This document shows, in pieces, positions 17,341 through 25,728 of a stretch of 64,000 nucleotides of DNA. The position numbers and the translations under genes were made by a program. Source of the stretch: Rhodanobacter sp. (GTDB lineage: Bacteria; Pseudomonadota; Gammaproteobacteria; Xanthomonadales; Rhodanobacteraceae); contig SCRM01000008.1 of NCBI GenBank assembly GCA_004298045.1, positions 62,001-126,000 on the forward strand. The letters are read 5' to 3'. Position 1 is the stretch's first letter. The number at the start of each line of letters is the position of its first letter. The notes beneath the pieces are model-generated. The model did no database searches and had not been told where the DNA came from. It saw only the letters and a program-made list of their open reading frames with translations.

Positions 17341-18303
17341 ATGAGTTTGTCGGTTGCGGTGCTGATGGATCCCATCGGCGCAATCAAACCGGTCAAGGAC
17401 ACCAGCCTCGCCATGCTGCTCGAAGCGCAGCGCCGCGGCCACGTGTTGTTCTATCTCGAACAAGGCGACCTTGCGCTGCGCGGCAACGAGCCGTGGGCGC
17501 GCCTCACGCCGCTCGTCGTGCGCGACGACCCGCACGACTGGTACACACTGGGTACGCCGGCGTGGCGCGATCTGCGCGAAATGAACATCGTGTTGATGCG
17601 CAAGGACCCGCCGGTCGACCCGCAGTTCATCTACGACACTATCGTGCTCGAAGCCGCCCAGCGCGGCGGCGTGAACGTGGTGAACGACCCGCGCGCGCTG
17701 CGCGACTGCAACGAGAAACTGTTCGCGCTGGAATTCCCCCAGTGCATCGCGCCGACGCTGGTGGCGCGCGACCCGCACGAGCTGCGCCGCTTCGTGGCCG
17801 AATGCGGCGAGGCCGTGCTGAAACCGCTGGATGGCATGGGCGGGCGCGGCATCTTCAAGGTCAAGGCCGGCGACGGCAACCTGAACTCGATGCTGGAGGC
17901 CCTGCTCGCCGGCGGGCCGCACGGCGAGGGCCGGCACTTTACCATCGTGCAGAAGTACATCCCGGCGATCAGCGCCGGCGACAAGCGCATCCTCGTCATC
18001 GACGGCGAACCGGTGCCGTATGCCCTGGCGCGCATCCCGCAAGGCGACGAGTTTCGCGGCAACCTCGCCGCGGGCGGCCGCGGCGAAGGCGTGCCGCTCA
18101 GCGAGCGCGACCGCTGGATCGCGGCCCAGGTGGCGCCGGAGCTGCGCCGGCGTCACCTGCGTTTCGTCGGGCTCGACGTCATCGGCGACTGGCTGACCGA
18201 GATCAACGTCACATCGCCAACTTGTGCCCGTGAGCTCGACCACCAGTTCGGTCTTAATATCGCCGGCCTGCTGTTCGATGCCATCGAGAACACCGCTCCG
18301 TGA
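17341..18303 (+). CDS. gshB: Glutathione synthetase
   Basis: GshB joins glycine to gamma-glutamylcysteine using ATP, the last step of glutathione synthesis. The 320-residue protein has the prokaryotic GshB N-domain (VLMDPIGAIKPVKDTS at about 6-21) and an ATP-grasp domain with LKPLDGMGGRGIFKV (about 160-174), VQKYIPAI and the metal-binding end FVGLDVIGDWLTEINVTSP. Start ATG 17341 follows AAGGAGA at ideal spacing; longer in-frame readings to 17215 lack such a site. The TGA overlaps the tonB start as GTGA. Confidence 0.97.
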   Translation: MSLSVAVLMDPIGAIKPVKDTSLAMLLEAQRRGHVLFYLEQGDLALRGNEPWARLTPLVVRDDPHDWYTLGTPAWRDLREMNIVLMRKDPPVDPQFIYDTIVLEAAQRGGVNVVNDPRALRDCNEKLFALEFPQCIAPTLVARDPHELRRFVAECGEAVLKPLDGMGGRGIFKVKAGDGNLNSMLEALLAGGPHGEGRHFTIVQKYIPAISAGDKRILVIDGEPVPYALARIPQGDEFRGNLAAGGRGEGVPLSERDRWIAAQVAPELRRRHLRFVGLDVIGDWLTEINVTSPTCARELDHQFGLNIAGLLFDAIENTAP

Positions 18304-19154
18304 GTTCCGCCGCACGCTCCGCCGACCCGATCGGCGCCACCCTGGTGTTTTCGCTGCTGGTGCACGGCGTGTTGCTGCTGGGCATCACCTTCCACTTCGC
18401 CAAACCCACGCCCGACCTGCCCACGCTCGACGTTACCCTGGTCAACGTGGCCAACCGGGAAACGCCGGAGAAGGCGGATTTCCTGGCCCAGGCCAACAAC
18501 CGCGGCGGCGGCGAAAGCGACCACACCGCGCGGCCATCGCAGATGTTCTCCGGGGTCTTGCCCAAGCCGAACCCCGGCACCGCGCCACAGCCGCTTGCCG
18601 CCGCGGCACCGCAAGCGCAAGCCGCGACCGCCGAGCGGCTGGTCACCAGCACCGCCGCAAGCCGGCACCACGTGGACAGCGACACCGCGCGCGACGAAAC
18701 ACCCCCGACCGACGTGCCCAGCGCGGCCGACGCGCAACGCCAGCAGGAAATGGCGCAACTGGCGGCCGAACTGCGCCACCAGACCGAGGCCTACGCCAAG
18801 CGCCCGCGCAAGAAATTCATTTCGGCCAGCACCAAAGAATACGTCTACGCCGCGTATATGCGCGGCTGGTCCGACCGCGTGCAGCGGGTGGGCAATCTCA
18901 ATTATCCGAGCGAAGCACGGCGCCTGGGGTTGCACGGCGACCTGCTGCTCACCGTCGGCATCAACCACGACGGCTCGATCCACAGCATCGACGTCATCCG
19001 CAGTTCCGGCCAGCCGCTGCTTGACCAGGCCGCCGAGCGCATCGTGCGGCTGGCGGCGCCATTCCCACCGCTGCCACCTGCCGCCAAGGCCGACGAGCTC
19101 TATATCACACGCACCTGGCAGTTCCTGCCCGGCGGCACCTTGACCAGCAAGTGA
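18300..19154 (+). CDS. tonB: Energy transducer TonB
   Basis: TonB carries proton-motive energy from ExbB/ExbD to outer-membrane receptors. The 284-residue protein has an N-terminal anchor (about 13-33, GATLVFSLLVHGVLLLGI), a long Ala/Pro/Gln-rich periplasmic spacer and a C-terminal TonB domain (about 190-280) with YPSEARRLGLHGDLLLTVGI and SSGQPLLDQAAERIVRLAAPFPP. The GTG start at 18300 overlaps the gshB stop by 4 nt. exbBD is not in the window. A TonB gene after gshB is a usual Xanthomonadales arrangement. Confidence 0.92.
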   Translation: MSSAARSADPIGATLVFSLLVHGVLLLGITFHFAKPTPDLPTLDVTLVNVANRETPEKADFLAQANNRGGGESDHTARPSQMFSGVLPKPNPGTAPQPLAAAAPQAQAATAERLVTSTAASRHHVDSDTARDETPPTDVPSAADAQRQQEMAQLAAELRHQTEAYAKRPRKKFISASTKEYVYAAYMRGWSDRVQRVGNLNYPSEARRLGLHGDLLLTVGINHDGSIHSIDVIRSSGQPLLDQAAERIVRLAAPFPPLPPAAKADELYITRTWQFLPGGTLTSK

Positions 19155-19167
19155 CAACCGCGCGGCT

Positions 19168-19173
19168 TACAAT
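19168..19173 (+). promoter_or_regulatory. -10-like box TACAAT immediately upstream of yqgE
   Basis: TACAAT ends six bases before the yqgE ATG at 19180. Transcription starting about seven bases downstream would begin at or next to the start codon, so the mRNA would be leaderless. No Shine-Dalgarno sequence lies between. No good -35 element is seen. Confidence 0.45.
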
Positions 19174-19179
19174 GCGCGC

Positions 19180-19749
19180 ATGCGTCATCCTCAAACCTCC
19201 AATCTCACCGGCCACTTCCTGATCGCCATGCCGGCGCTGGCGGAACCGCCGTTTTCGCGCGGCGTGACGCTCTTGTGCCAGCACAACGAGGAGGGTGCGA
19301 TCGGGCTGCTGGTCAACCAGTTGTCGCCCTACCGCTTCGGCGACGTGCTGGCACAACTGAAGCTTCCCTGCACCGATTCAGAACTGATCGACGCACCCGT
19401 GCTGATTGGCGGGCCGGTGCAACCGGAACGCGGCTTCGTGCTGCACCGCGAGCCGGGACACTGGGAGTCGAGCTACCGCGTCAATGCTGCCTGGTCGGTC
19501 ACCACCTCGCGCGACATCCTGGTTTCCATGGCGGCCGGCGAAGGCCCCGACCGCGCCGTCATGGCGCTGGGCTACGCCGGCTGGGATGCCGGCCAACTCG
19601 AACAAGAGCTGATCGACAACCACTGGCTCACCATCGAGGCCAGCGACCGCATCGTGTTTGACACCCCGCTCGAAGACCGTTGGCGCGCTGCCACCGGGCT
19701 GGTCGGCGTCGACTCCGCCCAGCTTGCCGGCTACGCAGGCCACGCGTGA
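19180..19749 (+). CDS. yqgE: YqgE/AlgH family protein
   Basis: A 189-residue member of the YqgE/AlgH (DUF179) family, whose molecular function is not settled although AlgH was first linked to alginate control in Pseudomonas. Family marks are LTGHFLIAMPAL, FSRGVTLLCQHNEEGAIGLLVN, the VLIGGPVQPERGFVLH motif and MALGYAGWDAGQLEQEL. It precedes ruvX with a 4-nt GTGA overlap, the same pairing seen across gammaproteobacteria. Confidence 0.95.
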   Translation: MRHPQTSNLTGHFLIAMPALAEPPFSRGVTLLCQHNEEGAIGLLVNQLSPYRFGDVLAQLKLPCTDSELIDAPVLIGGPVQPERGFVLHREPGHWESSYRVNAAWSVTTSRDILVSMAAGEGPDRAVMALGYAGWDAGQLEQELIDNHWLTIEASDRIVFDTPLEDRWRAATGLVGVDSAQLAGYAGHA

Positions 19750-20201
19750 GCTGCGCCCTGGGCTTTGACGTCGGCAGCAAGCTGATCGGCGTAGCGGTGG
19801 GCAACCGCATCACCGCCAGCGCGCGCGGGCTCGCGGCCATTGCCATGCGCAACGATATCCCCGACTGGCCGGCGCTTGACGCACTGCGTGCGCAATGGCA
19901 ACCCGACACCCTCGTCGTCGGCTTGCCGCTGACGCTCGATGGCGCCGAGCAGGCCGCCAGCCGTCGCGCACGCCGCTTTGCCGCGCAAATCCATGCCCGC
20001 TACGCCACCGAAGTGGCGCTGGTCGACGAACGCCACAGCTCGCAGGAAGCCGCACGCCGCTTTGCCGGTGCGCGTGCGGCCGGGCTCAAGCGCCGCCGCG
20101 ACGGTGCCACCATTGATGCCGAAGCCGCTGCCGTGATCCTCGAACGCTGGCTGGCGGCACCTGATTCCTCATCCATTCGCACCTCCGCCACCACACCATG
20201 A
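19746..20201 (+). CDS. ruvX: Holliday-junction-resolvase-like / pre-16S rRNA nuclease RuvX (YqgF)
   Basis: An RNase-H-fold nuclease of 151 residues; the E. coli homologue processes the 5' end of 16S rRNA and was named a putative resolvase. Catalytic acidic residues appear in GFDVGSKLIGVAVGN, VDERHSSQEA and DAEAAAVILERWL, with VVGLPLTLDG between them. The start is GTG 19746 inside the yqgE stop (GTGA), and the stop overlaps the pyrB ATG (ATGA). A longer frame to 19680 would overlap yqgE heavily. Confidence 0.93.
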   Translation: MSCALGFDVGSKLIGVAVGNRITASARGLAAIAMRNDIPDWPALDALRAQWQPDTLVVGLPLTLDGAEQAASRRARRFAAQIHARYATEVALVDERHSSQEAARRFAGARAAGLKRRRDGATIDAEAAAVILERWLAAPDSSSIRTSATTP

Positions 20202-21124
20202 CCACCCATCTGCGCCACCTGACCACGCTGGAAAACCTGCCGCGCGCAACCATCGAGCACCTGCTCGACCGCGCCATTGCGATGCGCGACGCCTGTGCCC
20301 ACGGCACCCGCAAGCTCGATCTTTTGACCGGGCGCACCGTGCTCAACCTGTTCTTCGAGCCGTCCACCCGCACCCGCACTTCGTTCGAGCTGGCGGCGCG
20401 CCGGCTCGGTGCCGACGTGGTGAACTTCAACATCGGGGTCTCCTCCACCACCAAGGGCGAAACCCTCTACGACACTCTGCACACGCTCGAAGCCATGCAC
20501 CTGGATGCGATCGTGGTGCGCCACAAGGTGGACGGCACGCCCGACGAGTTGGTGCGCAACGCGATGAGCGGGGTTTCCATTGTCAACGCCGGCGACGGCC
20601 ATCACGCGCATCCCACGCAAGGCCTGCTCGACGCCCTGACGATTCGCCAGCACCGGCCGGACTTCGAAAACCTCACGGTGACCATCTGTGGCGACATCCG
20701 CCACTCGCGCGTGGCGCGCTCCGACGTGCACGCGTTGACCGCGCTGGGTGTCAAGGCGATCCGCTTCTGCGGCCCCGCCGGCTTGCTGCCGGATGCCGAC
20801 GAGTTTCCGCAGGTGCAGTGCAGCGAGGATTTCGACGCCGCCATCGCCGGGGCCGACGTGGCGATCATGTTGCGCCTGCAAAAGGAGCGCATGGCGGCCA
20901 CCGAGCTGCCGGACGAGGCGGCGTACTTCCAGCACTACGGGCTCGACCCGCGGCGCCTGGCGCGCGCCGATCGCGGTTGCCTGGTGATGCACCCCGGCCC
21001 GCTCAACCGCGGTATCGAAATCGCCGATGAAGTGGCCGATGGCCCGCAGTCGCGCGTGCTTGAACAGGTCGCCAACGGCGTGTTCGTGCGCATGGCGGTG
21101 CTTGGCGAGCTGCTCGCACGCTGA
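20198..21124 (+). CDS. pyrB: Aspartate carbamoyltransferase catalytic subunit
   Basis: PyrB condenses carbamoyl phosphate and aspartate, the first committed step of pyrimidine synthesis. The 308-residue protein shows FFEPSTRTRTSFELAARRLG (carbamoyl-phosphate site, about 50-69), HPTQGLLDALT (about 138-148) and MHPGPLNRGIEI (about 265-276). Neither a pyrI regulatory subunit nor a pyrC-like gene follows, so this is likely the stand-alone trimer or pairs with a distant partner. It is the last of the overlapping yqgE-ruvX-pyrB set. Confidence 0.97.
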   Translation: MTTHLRHLTTLENLPRATIEHLLDRAIAMRDACAHGTRKLDLLTGRTVLNLFFEPSTRTRTSFELAARRLGADVVNFNIGVSSTTKGETLYDTLHTLEAMHLDAIVVRHKVDGTPDELVRNAMSGVSIVNAGDGHHAHPTQGLLDALTIRQHRPDFENLTVTICGDIRHSRVARSDVHALTALGVKAIRFCGPAGLLPDADEFPQVQCSEDFDAAIAGADVAIMLRLQKERMAATELPDEAAYFQHYGLDPRRLARADRGCLVMHPGPLNRGIEIADEVADGPQSRVLEQVANGVFVRMAVLGELLAR

Positions 21125-21146
21125 CCGAAACTGCCGGTAAAACCGG

Positions 21147-21152
21147 CATAAT
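21147..21152 (+). promoter_or_regulatory. Possible -10 box (CATAAT) for the lipoprotein gene
   Basis: CATAAT lies just after a small hairpin GCCGG-TAAAA-CCGGC following pyrB. A start near 21159 would give a leader of about 27 nt, with GCGGAA as the ribosome site. The -35 region is weak. Confidence 0.35.
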
Positions 21153-21185
21153 GCGCGTCGCGACACCTTACTAGCGGAATCCATC

Positions 21186-22982
21186 ATGCATCCACGGACG
21201 TGCCTTGCCCCCCTGGTGTTCGCCTGCCTCGTGCTGGCAGCCTGCTCGCACAAGGACAAGAACGCGCCGCTGGCCTTCGTGCCGGCGGATACGCCCTACG
21301 CGATCGCCAATCTCGACGTGCTCAGTGACGCCACGCGTACCGCGCTGCTGACCCAGGCCGACCTGCAACTGCCCTCGCAAGTGGCACAGATGGAGGCGTT
21401 TGCCGCCCGCATCGCGGTAAAGGATCCCGAAGCCGCCCGACTGGTCGACGCGTTCGCTGCCGAGCTCAAGGGCAAGACCATCGAAGCCTTCGCGACCACC
21501 AACGGCATCGACCTCAAGGGCCGCTTTGCGCTGTATGGCGAAGACATGGCGCCGGTGCTGCGCATCGAGCTGACCGACCCCAGGGCGTTCGACGCGTTCG
21601 TCGGCCGACTGGAGACCGCATGGGGCAGCAAGCTTGCCACCGCCACAATCGGCAACCAGCCCTATCGCCAGCAGACCTTTGCCAAACTCGGCACGCAACT
21701 GGTGCTTGGCGTGGTCGGCAAGCAGATGGTGGCCGCGCTGCTGCCCGTCGGCGCCAGCCAAGCCTTGCTGCGGCAGACGCTCGGCATCGATCGACCGGCC
21801 AAAAACCTGCAGGACGATGGCCGCCTGGCGAAGCTGGCCAAGGACAAGGGCTACGCAAAGTGGCTGGTGGGGGAGTTCGATCTGACCCGCGTCTTGCCGC
21901 TGGTCATCGGCGGCAACGGCCCGTTCATCTCCGCGCTGCGCCAGGCCCGCGCCAACGCCGAATCTGCGCAGACCGGCGAGCCGGTGGCCAACCTCCTCAA
22001 GACTTCGCCGAGCTGCGTCCCCGAGGCGGCGCGGATTGCCGCCCGCATGCCGGGCATCAGCTTCGGCTACACGCGGCTGGATGCCAAGCATCAGGACGGC
22101 CGTTTCGACATGGCACTGGCGGGCGACGTCGGCCAGGCGTTCAGCGGCTTGCGCATCGTGCTGCCCGGGCTGGGCAACGACAGCGACAGCGCCGCGCCAT
22201 TCGACCTCAGCCTGGCGTTGCCGGTGGCCGACCTGCGCAAATTCTGGTCGGCCCAGGTGGCGGCAGTGAAGGCCAAGCCGTTCACCTGCCCGATGCTGGT
22301 CAGTCTCAACGATACCTTTGCCAAGCTCGGCGATGCCCTGCCGAAGACCGCGATTCCGCCATTCGGCAGCCTGGTCGGCGTGCGCATTGCGCTGGACAGC
22401 CTTGCGGTCGACAAGACCAGCAGCCTGCCGGACTTCACCGGTCGCATCGTCATTGGCACGACCGACCCCGACGGCCTCCTGGCCACCGGCCAGCTGATGC
22501 TGCCGGCCCTGGCCAAGGTCAAACCCGTCATCAACGGCACGCCAGTGCCCATGCCGAGAGACCTCAACACCATCTTCGGCCAACCGACGTGGCTGGCCAC
22601 CAGCCCGAAGGCGCTTGCCATCGGGATCGGCGCGGGCGAGCAGAACCGCATCGCCGGCATGCTGCACGAGGCGGCCGGCAGCGCCGGACAGATGGGACGC
22701 ATGCACCTGGCCGGCAGCATGTATCTCGACTGGCTGAAATTCATGGAGCAAAAGGCCGACAACTTCGCCGCGGCTGCCGCCGAAATGCAAAAGAGCGATG
22801 TGCCGGCGATCGATGACGCCACGCCAGACGAAGATGCCGCGCAAGCCGCCGCTGATGCCGCACGCAGCAAGGCGCAATTCGCCTCGATGGAAGCCAATGC
22901 CAAGCGCGTGCAGGTAATCGACGCCGAGATGCACATCGATGACGACGGCCTGGTGGTCACCAGTCACACCACCTACAAATGA
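21186..22982 (+). CDS. Predicted lipoprotein of unknown function (598 aa)
   Basis: I do not recognise this family. The first 20 residues are a lipoprotein signal peptide ending in LVLAAC (lipobox cysteine at residue 20), so the mature protein is acylated. Ser at +2 favours the outer membrane. The body is long and soluble, with few aromatics and no obvious enzyme motif, and has an acidic, Ala-rich helical segment near residues 540-570 (DDATPDEDAAQAAADAARSK). It sits alone between pyrB and a strong terminator. Base composition matches its neighbours, so nothing suggests recent transfer. Confidence 0.8.
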   Translation: MHPRTCLAPLVFACLVLAACSHKDKNAPLAFVPADTPYAIANLDVLSDATRTALLTQADLQLPSQVAQMEAFAARIAVKDPEAARLVDAFAAELKGKTIEAFATTNGIDLKGRFALYGEDMAPVLRIELTDPRAFDAFVGRLETAWGSKLATATIGNQPYRQQTFAKLGTQLVLGVVGKQMVAALLPVGASQALLRQTLGIDRPAKNLQDDGRLAKLAKDKGYAKWLVGEFDLTRVLPLVIGGNGPFISALRQARANAESAQTGEPVANLLKTSPSCVPEAARIAARMPGISFGYTRLDAKHQDGRFDMALAGDVGQAFSGLRIVLPGLGNDSDSAAPFDLSLALPVADLRKFWSAQVAAVKAKPFTCPMLVSLNDTFAKLGDALPKTAIPPFGSLVGVRIALDSLAVDKTSSLPDFTGRIVIGTTDPDGLLATGQLMLPALAKVKPVINGTPVPMPRDLNTIFGQPTWLATSPKALAIGIGAGEQNRIAGMLHEAAGSAGQMGRMHLAGSMYLDWLKFMEQKADNFAAAAAEMQKSDVPAIDDATPDEDAAQAAADAARSKAQFASMEANAKRVQVIDAEMHIDDDGLVVTSHTTYK

Positions 22983-22992
22983 CACCGTTGTT

Positions 22993-23035
22993 CCGCCATA
23001 AAAACGGCGCCCACCGGGCGCCGTTTTTATGGCGG
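22993..23035. terminator. Bidirectional rho-independent terminator
   Basis: A perfect 20-bp stem with a 3-nt loop (ACC), beginning CCGCCATAAAAACGGCGCCC. The A-run in one arm and T-run in the other make it a terminator in both directions, serving the lipoprotein gene on the plus strand and pilU on the minus strand. Confidence 0.93.
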
Positions 23036-23044
23036 TGATCCGGC

Positions 23045-24211
23045 TCAGCGCTGCAGCATGCCGCCGCCGAAGGTGTCGCCGCCGCGAGTCTCCTCCACCT
23101 CCACTCCTTCCAACCCCTGCGACAGCGTGTGCGCATCGCCGCCCTGCGCGAGCTTGATGCGCAGGCGCACCTCGTTCGCGCTGTCGGCATAGCGCAGCGC
23201 ATCCTCGTAGCTGATCTCGCCCGCGTGGTAAAGCTCGACCAGGCTCTGGTCGAAGGTCTTCATGCCGAGCAGGTTCGACTCCTTCATCACGTCCTTGAGT
23301 TTGTGCACCTCGCCCTGGCGGATGTAGTCCTGCACCAGCGGCGTGCCGAGCATGATCTCCACCGCCACCCGCCGACTCTTGCCGTCGGGCGTGGGGATCA
23401 GCTGCTGGGCCACGATGCCCTTGAGGTTCAGCGACAGATCCATGAACAGCTGCTGGTGCCGATCCTCGGGGAAGAAGTGCAGGATGCGATCGATTGCCTG
23501 GTTGGCGTTGTTGGCGTGCAGCGTGCACAGGCACAGGTGGCCGGTCTCGGCAAAGTTGACCGCGTATTCCATGGTTTCGCGGGTACGCACCTCGCCGATC
23601 ATGATGACGTCGGGCGCCTGGCGCAGGGTGTTCTTCAGCGCGTTTTCCCAGCTGTCGGTGTCGATGCCCAGCTCGCGCTGGGTGATGATGCAGCCCTCGT
23701 GCTTGTGCACGTATTCGATCGGGTCCTCGATGGTGATGATGTGGCCGGTCGAGTTCTGGTTGCGGTAGGCGATCATCGACGCCAGCGAGGTCGATTTGCC
23801 GGTGCCGGTGGCGCCGACAAAGATGATGATGCCGCGCTTGGTCATCGCCAGCTGCTTGATGATCGGCGGCAGGTTCAGCTCTTCGATGGTGGGGATCTTC
23901 GACTCGATCCGGCGCAGCACCATACCCACGCAATTGCGCTGGTAGAAGCACGACACGCGAAAGCGGCCCACGCCCTGCGCGGAAATCGCGAACTGGCACT
24001 CGTGGGTTTTCTCGAACTCCTCGCGCTGCGAGGGCGTCATCACATTCAGCACCATGTCGCGCGACTGCTGGATCGACAGCGGGCTCTGCGTGATCGGCAC
24101 GATCCGCCCCTGGATCTTCATCGACGGCGCCACGCCGGCGGTAATGAACAAGTCCGATGCGCGCTTGTGCACCATCAGCTTGAGGAACGAGGTGAAATCG
24201 AAATCGCTCAT
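23045..24211 (-). CDS. pilU: Type IV pilus retraction-motor accessory ATPase PilU
   Basis: A hexameric AAA-type ATPase paralogous to PilT that assists pilus retraction from the inner-membrane base. The 388-residue protein has an N-terminal PAS-like domain and a C-terminal ATPase domain with Walker A GATGTGKSTSLAS (about 134-146), an Asp box (IITIEDPIEYVHKH), Walker B region DVIMIGEVRTRETME and the His box CTLHANNANQAIDRI. It runs in the same direction as pilT but is separated by 130 nt of repeat-containing DNA. The C-terminal Gly-rich tail is typical of PilU. Confidence 0.96.
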   Translation of the reverse strand: MSDFDFTSFLKLMVHKRASDLFITAGVAPSMKIQGRIVPITQSPLSIQQSRDMVLNVMTPSQREEFEKTHECQFAISAQGVGRFRVSCFYQRNCVGMVLRRIESKIPTIEELNLPPIIKQLAMTKRGIIIFVGATGTGKSTSLASMIAYRNQNSTGHIITIEDPIEYVHKHEGCIITQRELGIDTDSWENALKNTLRQAPDVIMIGEVRTRETMEYAVNFAETGHLCLCTLHANNANQAIDRILHFFPEDRHQQLFMDLSLNLKGIVAQQLIPTPDGKSRRVAVEIMLGTPLVQDYIRQGEVHKLKDVMKESNLLGMKTFDQSLVELYHAGEISYEDALRYADSANEVRLRIKLAQGGDAHTLSQGLEGVEVEETRGGDTFGGGMLQR

Positions 24212-24220
24212 GGCTTGAAG

Positions 24221-24339
24221 TCCGGGATTCGGGATGGGAGATTCGGGATTCGGTTGAAGCAGTCAATGGCGGGCATGGAGCCCGTCGGGTTCAGGGCGCG
24301 GGCCTTTTCGAATCACGAATCCCGCAGCCCGAATCCCGG
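24221..24339. repeat. Inverted GGGATTCGGGATTC repeats between pilT and pilU
   Basis: The left arm (24221-24253) contains CGGGATTCGGGATGGGAG and ATTCGGGATTCGG; the right arm (24309-24339) carries the complementary CGAATCACGAATCCCG and CCCGAATCCCGG. Transcribed through, the arms could form a large stem-loop between the two cistrons. Related direct repeats occur near 35517, 44823 and 56720. Confidence 0.7.
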
Positions 24340-24341
24340 CC

Positions 24342-25379
24342 TCATCGGAACATCTCCTTGTTTTTCGCATACGCCTGGGCCTCCTGGCGAGAGACCAGGC
24401 CGCGTTTGACGAGGTCGGTGAGGCATTGGTCCAGGGTCTGCATGCCGTATTGCTGGCCGGTCTGGATCGCCGAGTACATCTGCGCGACCTTGTCTTCGCG
24501 GATCAGGTTGCGGATGGCGGGGATGGCCACCATGATTTCGTGCGCCGCGAGGCGGCCGCCGCCGGTTTTCTTCAGCAGCGACTGCGAAACCACCGCGCGC
24601 AGCGATTCAGACAGCATCGAGCGCACCATCGGTTTCTCGCCAGCGGGGAACACGTCGATGATGCGGTCGATGGTCTTGGCGGCCGAACTGGTATGCACGG
24701 TGGCAAACACCAAGTGGCCGGTTTCCGCGGCGGTCAGCGCCAGGCGGATGGTTTCCAGATCGCGCAACTCGCCGACCAGGATGAAATCCGGGTCCTCGCG
24801 CAGCGCCGAGCGCAGCGCCTCGTTGAAGCCATGGGTGTCGCGGTGCACCTCGCGCTGGTTCACCAGGCATTTTTGCGAGGTGTGCACGAACTCGATCGGG
24901 TCCTCGATCGTCAGCATGTGACCGTAGTCGGTCTTGTTGATGTGGTCGACCATCGCGGCCAGCGTGGTCGACTTGCCCGAACCGGTCGGCCCGGTGACCA
25001 GGATCAACCCTTGCGGTTGCTCGATCAGGTCCTTGAATATCTTGGGGCACCCCAGGTCCTCGAGCGACTGCACTTCGGACGGAATGGTGCGGAACACCGC
25101 GCCGGCGCCGCGGTTCTGGGTGAACGCGTTGACGCGGAAACGCGCCAGACCGGGGATCTCGAACGAAAAGTCGGTTTCGAGGAACTCCTCGTAATCGCGC
25201 CGCTGCTTGTCCGACATGATGTCGTACACCAGGGAGTGCACCTCCTTGTGTTCCAGCGGCGGGATGTTGATCCGGCGCACGTCGCCATCCACGCGGATCA
25301 TCGGCGGCAAGCCCGCCGACAGGTGCAAATCCGAAGCCTTGTTCTTCACCGAGAACGCAAGCAGTTCGGCAATATCCAT
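24342..25379 (-). CDS. pilT: Type IV pilus retraction ATPase PilT
   Basis: PilT powers pilus depolymerisation and therefore twitching. The 345 residues match the usual family size. Motifs are Walker A TGPTGSGKSTTLAAM (about 131-145), Asp box MLTIEDPIEFVH, Walker B PDFILVGELRDLETIR, His box ATVHTSSAAKTIDRIID, and the C-terminal AIRNLIREDK required for retraction. The start ATG 25379 gives the conserved N-terminus MDIAELLAFSVKNKASDLHLS. It is divergent from proC. Confidence 0.97.
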   Translation of the reverse strand: MDIAELLAFSVKNKASDLHLSAGLPPMIRVDGDVRRINIPPLEHKEVHSLVYDIMSDKQRRDYEEFLETDFSFEIPGLARFRVNAFTQNRGAGAVFRTIPSEVQSLEDLGCPKIFKDLIEQPQGLILVTGPTGSGKSTTLAAMVDHINKTDYGHMLTIEDPIEFVHTSQKCLVNQREVHRDTHGFNEALRSALREDPDFILVGELRDLETIRLALTAAETGHLVFATVHTSSAAKTIDRIIDVFPAGEKPMVRSMLSESLRAVVSQSLLKKTGGGRLAAHEIMVAIPAIRNLIREDKVAQMYSAIQTGQQYGMQTLDQCLTDLVKRGLVSRQEAQAYAKNKEMFR

Positions 25380-25728
25380 ACGGGTTCCCCTCGACCGGTC
25401 GTCGGCAACGTGGCAACGGCAGCCCGGCGCGACCATGCCGCACCGCCGTCAAGCGTTTCGATGGTACTCGCGGCGCGCCCGGGGCGGCCAGCTGCATGGC
25501 GCACTTTGCGTGCCCGGTCACACACGGCCCCAAAGGGCCCGAATCAAGCAAGCGCCGCCAACCCGTGGAAGCAACGCGGCCACCGGCTGACCGGCCCAAC
25601 GCCGATGTGCACCACCGCCACCACGGCATTGCCACCGCCGCCCGGGTAGCCGTCGCCCCGCCGGCGGCACCCCATCGCCCCTTGCCTCGGCTAAGGTATG
25701 CGGTCAGCTTCCCAACCCGAGTTTCGCG
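25380..25728. other. Divergent intergenic region, pilT / proC
   Basis: No convincing gene in 349 nt. A TAAGGT (25692-25697) is a possible proC -10 box, and GGCCC-CAAA-GGGCC (25526-25539) forms a short hairpin. In many gammaproteobacteria yggS lies here between pilT and proC; no yggS remnant is visible. Confidence 0.6.

Noticed and set aside
21171-24266. 1031-codon minus-strand open frame crossing the lipoprotein gene, terminator and pilU
   Set aside because: Runs through a strong terminator and antisense to a credible lipoprotein gene; only shadow sequence.
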